Assembly (NCBI RefSeq): GCF_020421205.1
Contig: NZ_JAIZZH010000006.1
Location: 214,085-278,084, forward strand
Source: Hymenobacter pini
GTDB taxonomy: Bacteria; Bacteroidota; Bacteroidia; Cytophagales; Hymenobacteraceae
Reading direction: 5' to 3'
DNA length: 64,000 nt
A program made the translations under genes and the position numbers. This document shows, piece after piece, positions 61,697 to 64,000 of this stretch (position 1 is the stretch's first letter; every line of letters begins with the position of its first letter). The notes below the pieces were generated by a model, which made no database searches, was not told the origin of the DNA, and saw only the letters and a program-made list of their open reading frames with translations.

Positions 61697-63628
61697 ATGA
61701 AACACTATTTCCTTTCCTGTCTATTCGCTGGCAGTGCAGTGGCACTGGTTGGCTGCGCCACCTCCGATGGCCTGTCGAAAGCGGACAAGCGTTTTACCCG
61801 GGGAGAATACGAATCGGCCATTGCGCTCTACAAGGCTGATGTAGCAAAGGGGAAAACCCCAGGCTTGTCTAATTACCGACTGGCTGAAGCTTACCGCCTG
61901 TCCAACCGCATCGACCAAGCCGAGCCGTATTACAAAGCCGCCTTGGATGCCAAGGTCAAAAACGCCGACGCCGGCTATTACTACGCCCAGGCCTTGCGCG
62001 CCAATGGCAAATTTGAGGAGGCCGCCCTGCAGTTTGAAAAATACGCCGATGCTGGCGCCAACCGCACCTTGGGTGCCCGCGCTGAGGTAGACGCCAAGAA
62101 TGCCCGCGCGGCTACGTCTATCGTAGCCATGCAAACCAACAACGAGGTAATGCCCCTAGACCAGATCAACACCCCGGCCGCTGAGTTCAGCACCACTCGC
62201 ATCCCCGATACCCGGGAGCTGGTATTTGCCTCCGGCCGCGAAGGGAAAGTGTATCCCGGCAACGGCGAGGGATTCAACGACCTGTACGCCATCAAATTCG
62301 ACGACGAGCAGAAGATGACCGGCGGCACCGTGCGCAAGCTCGACCCCATCATCAACTCTGCCGACAAGCACGAAGCCAGCGCCACCTACTCGTCCGATGG
62401 CAAGATGATGGTATTTGCCCGCTCCAATAACGGCTCCAAAAAAGGCTACCTCAGCGTCGATTTGTGGGGTTCCTATTTCCGCAACGGTGCCTGGACGGAG
62501 CCCGAAATTCTGCGGGGCCTCAACAGCAGCACCGCTGATGAGTTTTCGCCGGTTTTCTCCCCCGATGGCCAGACGCTCTACTTCACCTCCACCCGCAAAG
62601 GGGGCCTCGGCGGCAACGACCTGTACAAGTCCACCATGGAAAGCCCCGGCCGGTTCTCCACCCCTGAAAACCTCGGCGACCAAATCAACACCCCCGGCAA
62701 TGAGAACTTCCCGGCCGTGGCCCCCGACGGCACTCTGTATTTCTCCTCCGACGGGCACCCCGGTTTGGGCAAGCTGGACATCTTTAAAGTAGAGAAGGGT
62801 AAAGTGGTGAACTTAGGTGCCCCCATCAACAGCGCCGGCGACGACTTCGCCCCCTTCTTCACCGATAAGAAGATGGGCGTCTTCTCCTCCAACCGCGCCG
62901 GTGGCAAAGGCTCCGATGACCTCTACATGTTCCGCGAGAAGCCCATCAAGCTCGTTACCTTCTACGTCGACGGTACCTTGGTGGAGCGCAACGACAAAAC
63001 CGGCGAAACAGCGCCCGTAGCCAGCGAAGCCGTTACCTTATATACTAACAAAGGGCAGCGGTTGCAGGAAGTAACCACCGGGGCCGATGGCAAATTCAGC
63101 ATGAAGCTGGATACGGCCATGGCTACGTACTCACTCATTGCCGACCGCCCCGGTTATTTCACCGCCCGCAATTCGGTCAGCACCATCGGCCGTAAGCCCG
63201 CCCAAGATGCTCTGCCCGACCCCATGAACGACATAAAGGTGCCGGTAACGCTTACCCTCACCAAAATCGTGAAGAACAAAGCCATTGTTGTCGACAACAT
63301 CTTCTATGACTACGACAAAGCCGATATTCGCCCCGATGCTGCGGTAGAGCTGGATAAACTCGTAGAGACGCTCAATGACAACCCCAAAATCACCATTGAG
63401 CTGAGCTCCCACACCGACTCCCGCGGCAAAGACGCCTATAACCTAGCTCTGTCCCAGCGCCGCGCCGAGTCTGCCGTAGCCTATATAGTATCTAAGGGCA
63501 TCGATAAATCCCGCATTACGGCCAAGGGATACGGTGAAACCCGCCCGGTACTCAAAAACGCCAAAACAGAAGAGGACTACCAGCGCAACCGTCGCACTGA
63601 ATTCAAGGTGACCAAGATTGCCGAGTAA
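61697..63628 (+). CDS. PorE-like lipoprotein: TPR, PD40 propeller, regulatory beta domain, OmpA domain
   Basis: 643 residues. Lipoprotein signal with VGC (about Cys20). TPR region (about 28-130), then PD40-type beta-propeller blades (residues ~160-410, e.g. ATYSSDGKMMVFARS and FSPVFSPDGQTLYFTS). A carboxypeptidase-regulatory-like domain (about 430-500) follows, and an OmpA peptidoglycan-binding domain (about 530-643, NIFYDYDKADIRPDA; HTDSRG). The order is that of PorE of the type IX secretion system in Porphyromonas. It anchors an outer-membrane machine to peptidoglycan. Whether it belongs to the T9SS or to a paralogous OmpA group cannot be settled here. Confidence 0.85.
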   Translation: MKHYFLSCLFAGSAVALVGCATSDGLSKADKRFTRGEYESAIALYKADVAKGKTPGLSNYRLAEAYRLSNRIDQAEPYYKAALDAKVKNADAGYYYAQALRANGKFEEAALQFEKYADAGANRTLGARAEVDAKNARAATSIVAMQTNNEVMPLDQINTPAAEFSTTRIPDTRELVFASGREGKVYPGNGEGFNDLYAIKFDDEQKMTGGTVRKLDPIINSADKHEASATYSSDGKMMVFARSNNGSKKGYLSVDLWGSYFRNGAWTEPEILRGLNSSTADEFSPVFSPDGQTLYFTSTRKGGLGGNDLYKSTMESPGRFSTPENLGDQINTPGNENFPAVAPDGTLYFSSDGHPGLGKLDIFKVEKGKVVNLGAPINSAGDDFAPFFTDKKMGVFSSNRAGGKGSDDLYMFREKPIKLVTFYVDGTLVERNDKTGETAPVASEAVTLYTNKGQRLQEVTTGADGKFSMKLDTAMATYSLIADRPGYFTARNSVSTIGRKPAQDALPDPMNDIKVPVTLTLTKIVKNKAIVVDNIFYDYDKADIRPDAAVELDKLVETLNDNPKITIELSSHTDSRGKDAYNLALSQRRAESAVAYIVSKGIDKSRITAKGYGETRPVLKNAKTEEDYQRNRRTEFKVTKIAE

Positions 63629-63655
63629 GGTCAGAGCAGCAACGTATAAAAGGAG

Positions 63656-63687
63656 GGCCCGATTCACTTTTGTGGATCGGGCCTTTT
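63656..63687 (+). terminator. Terminator after the PorE-like gene
   Basis: GGCCCGAT (63656-63663) pairs with ATCGGGCC (63676-63683), then four T. Confidence 0.75.
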
Positions 63688-63688
63688 C

Positions 63689-63901
63689 TTATTATGTAGT
63701 GTAAGATGGGTCGTATATACAGTCACATCTCATTAGTTCCTGCTCGGAAATCAGCACAGATTAGGTGCAAGTAGTAGCTCAATGCAGCAGTTTTCTGACC
63801 AAGTGCAACGCTTGTTGAACTAAGTGTAAAAGTAATCTGTCTGATACTGTGGCAGAACAGCGAGAGTAGACGACCTTAAACGGGTTTTTTTCTTGGGCGG
63901 G
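63689..63901. other. Right-end intergenic region without a supported gene
   Basis: About 200 bases with no convincing ORF on either strand; a 63-codon minus-strand frame (63779-63970) is unsupported. AT-rich near 63690-63740 and a T-tract at 63883-63892. Confidence 0.5.
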
Positions 63902-63934
63902 TTTGGAAATGCGGATACGACCTGCCACTTTTGC
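63902..63934 (+). promoter_or_regulatory. Promoter-like TTTG-N20-CACTTTTGC at the right edge
   Basis: TTTG (63902-63905), 20 bases, then CACTTTTGC (63926-63934). This matches the Bacteroidota TTTG-N19/20-TAnnTTTG layout except for one base. The transcript would continue past the window end. Confidence 0.45.
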
Positions 63935-64000
63935 ACTCCCAATCCGAAACGCGGAGCGGGCCGCTGCCAACCACTGGGGCCACCAGCGCGCGGTTTTCTT

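Overview
The window looks like a piece of the main chromosome of a GC-rich Bacteroidota bacterium of the order Cytophagales, most likely Hymenobacter or a close relative. The reasons are a SusC/SusD pair with an ECF sigma factor and FecR, a NagB-LmbE fusion, a PcrB-type prenylglyceryl-phosphate synthase, a PorE-like OmpA protein, a DUF4270 lipoprotein, promoter -7 boxes of the TAnnTTTG type, and few Shine-Dalgarno sites. Genus assignment is inference. Almost everything reads as core genome: no transposase, integrase, phage module, CRISPR array or rRNA gene was found.

Layout. 1-6.3 kb: the 3' part of rnr (RNase R), a polyprenyl diphosphate synthase, a rhomboid protease, a small PLDc_N-like lipoprotein, a DUF2939 protein and a glycerophosphodiesterase. 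6.3-7.1 kb: an AT-rich island with a small HTH gene, nine copies of GTTACA/TGTAAC, a 15-bp inverted repeat and a perfect parS site. 7.1-9.4 kb: a thioesterase, then dciA and recF on the minus strand. 9.4-14.7 kb: pdhA, a membrane-anchored TPR protein, ribH, a DksA/TraR-like protein and a pseudouridine synthase with a very long disordered head. 14.8-20.1 kb: a compact run of coaX, an outer-membrane barrel, lptC, a small membrane protein and a PpiD-like foldase. 20.2-29.9 kb: a TPR protein, recJ, a secreted-protein gene broken by an amber codon, an M61 peptidase, lptB, a GH3-family enzyme and a lipoprotein.

30-38.5 kb is mainly on the minus strand: an AIM24-family protein, a small charged protein, gltX, a small membrane protein, ridA, glmS, a DUF4270 lipoprotein and a half-length glycogen-synthase-like protein. 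38.6-45 kb: panC, panD, a flippase-like membrane protein, rfaE2, a YugP-type peptidase, an acyl-CoA dehydrogenase and an AraC regulator. 45-47 kb: a three-gene minus-strand cluster ending in the prenylglyceryl-phosphate synthase. 47.2-57.5 kb: a DnaJ/TPR protein, a sigma-FecR-SusC-SusD uptake cassette and nagB-lmbE. 58-64 kb: tRNA-Phe, a membrane Fe-S protein with a soluble CCG-domain partner, an unknown conserved protein and a PorE-like protein. A promoter-like sequence sits at the right edge.

Themes. Envelope building recurs (lptB, lptC, the barrel, the foldase, rfaE2, glmS, rhomboid, PorE-like). Pantothenate/CoA synthesis is present at two places (coaX; panC-panD). The most interesting stretch is the AT-rich parS island beside dciA and recF. 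It may be an origin-proximal centromere or replication-control locus built around a small HTH protein.
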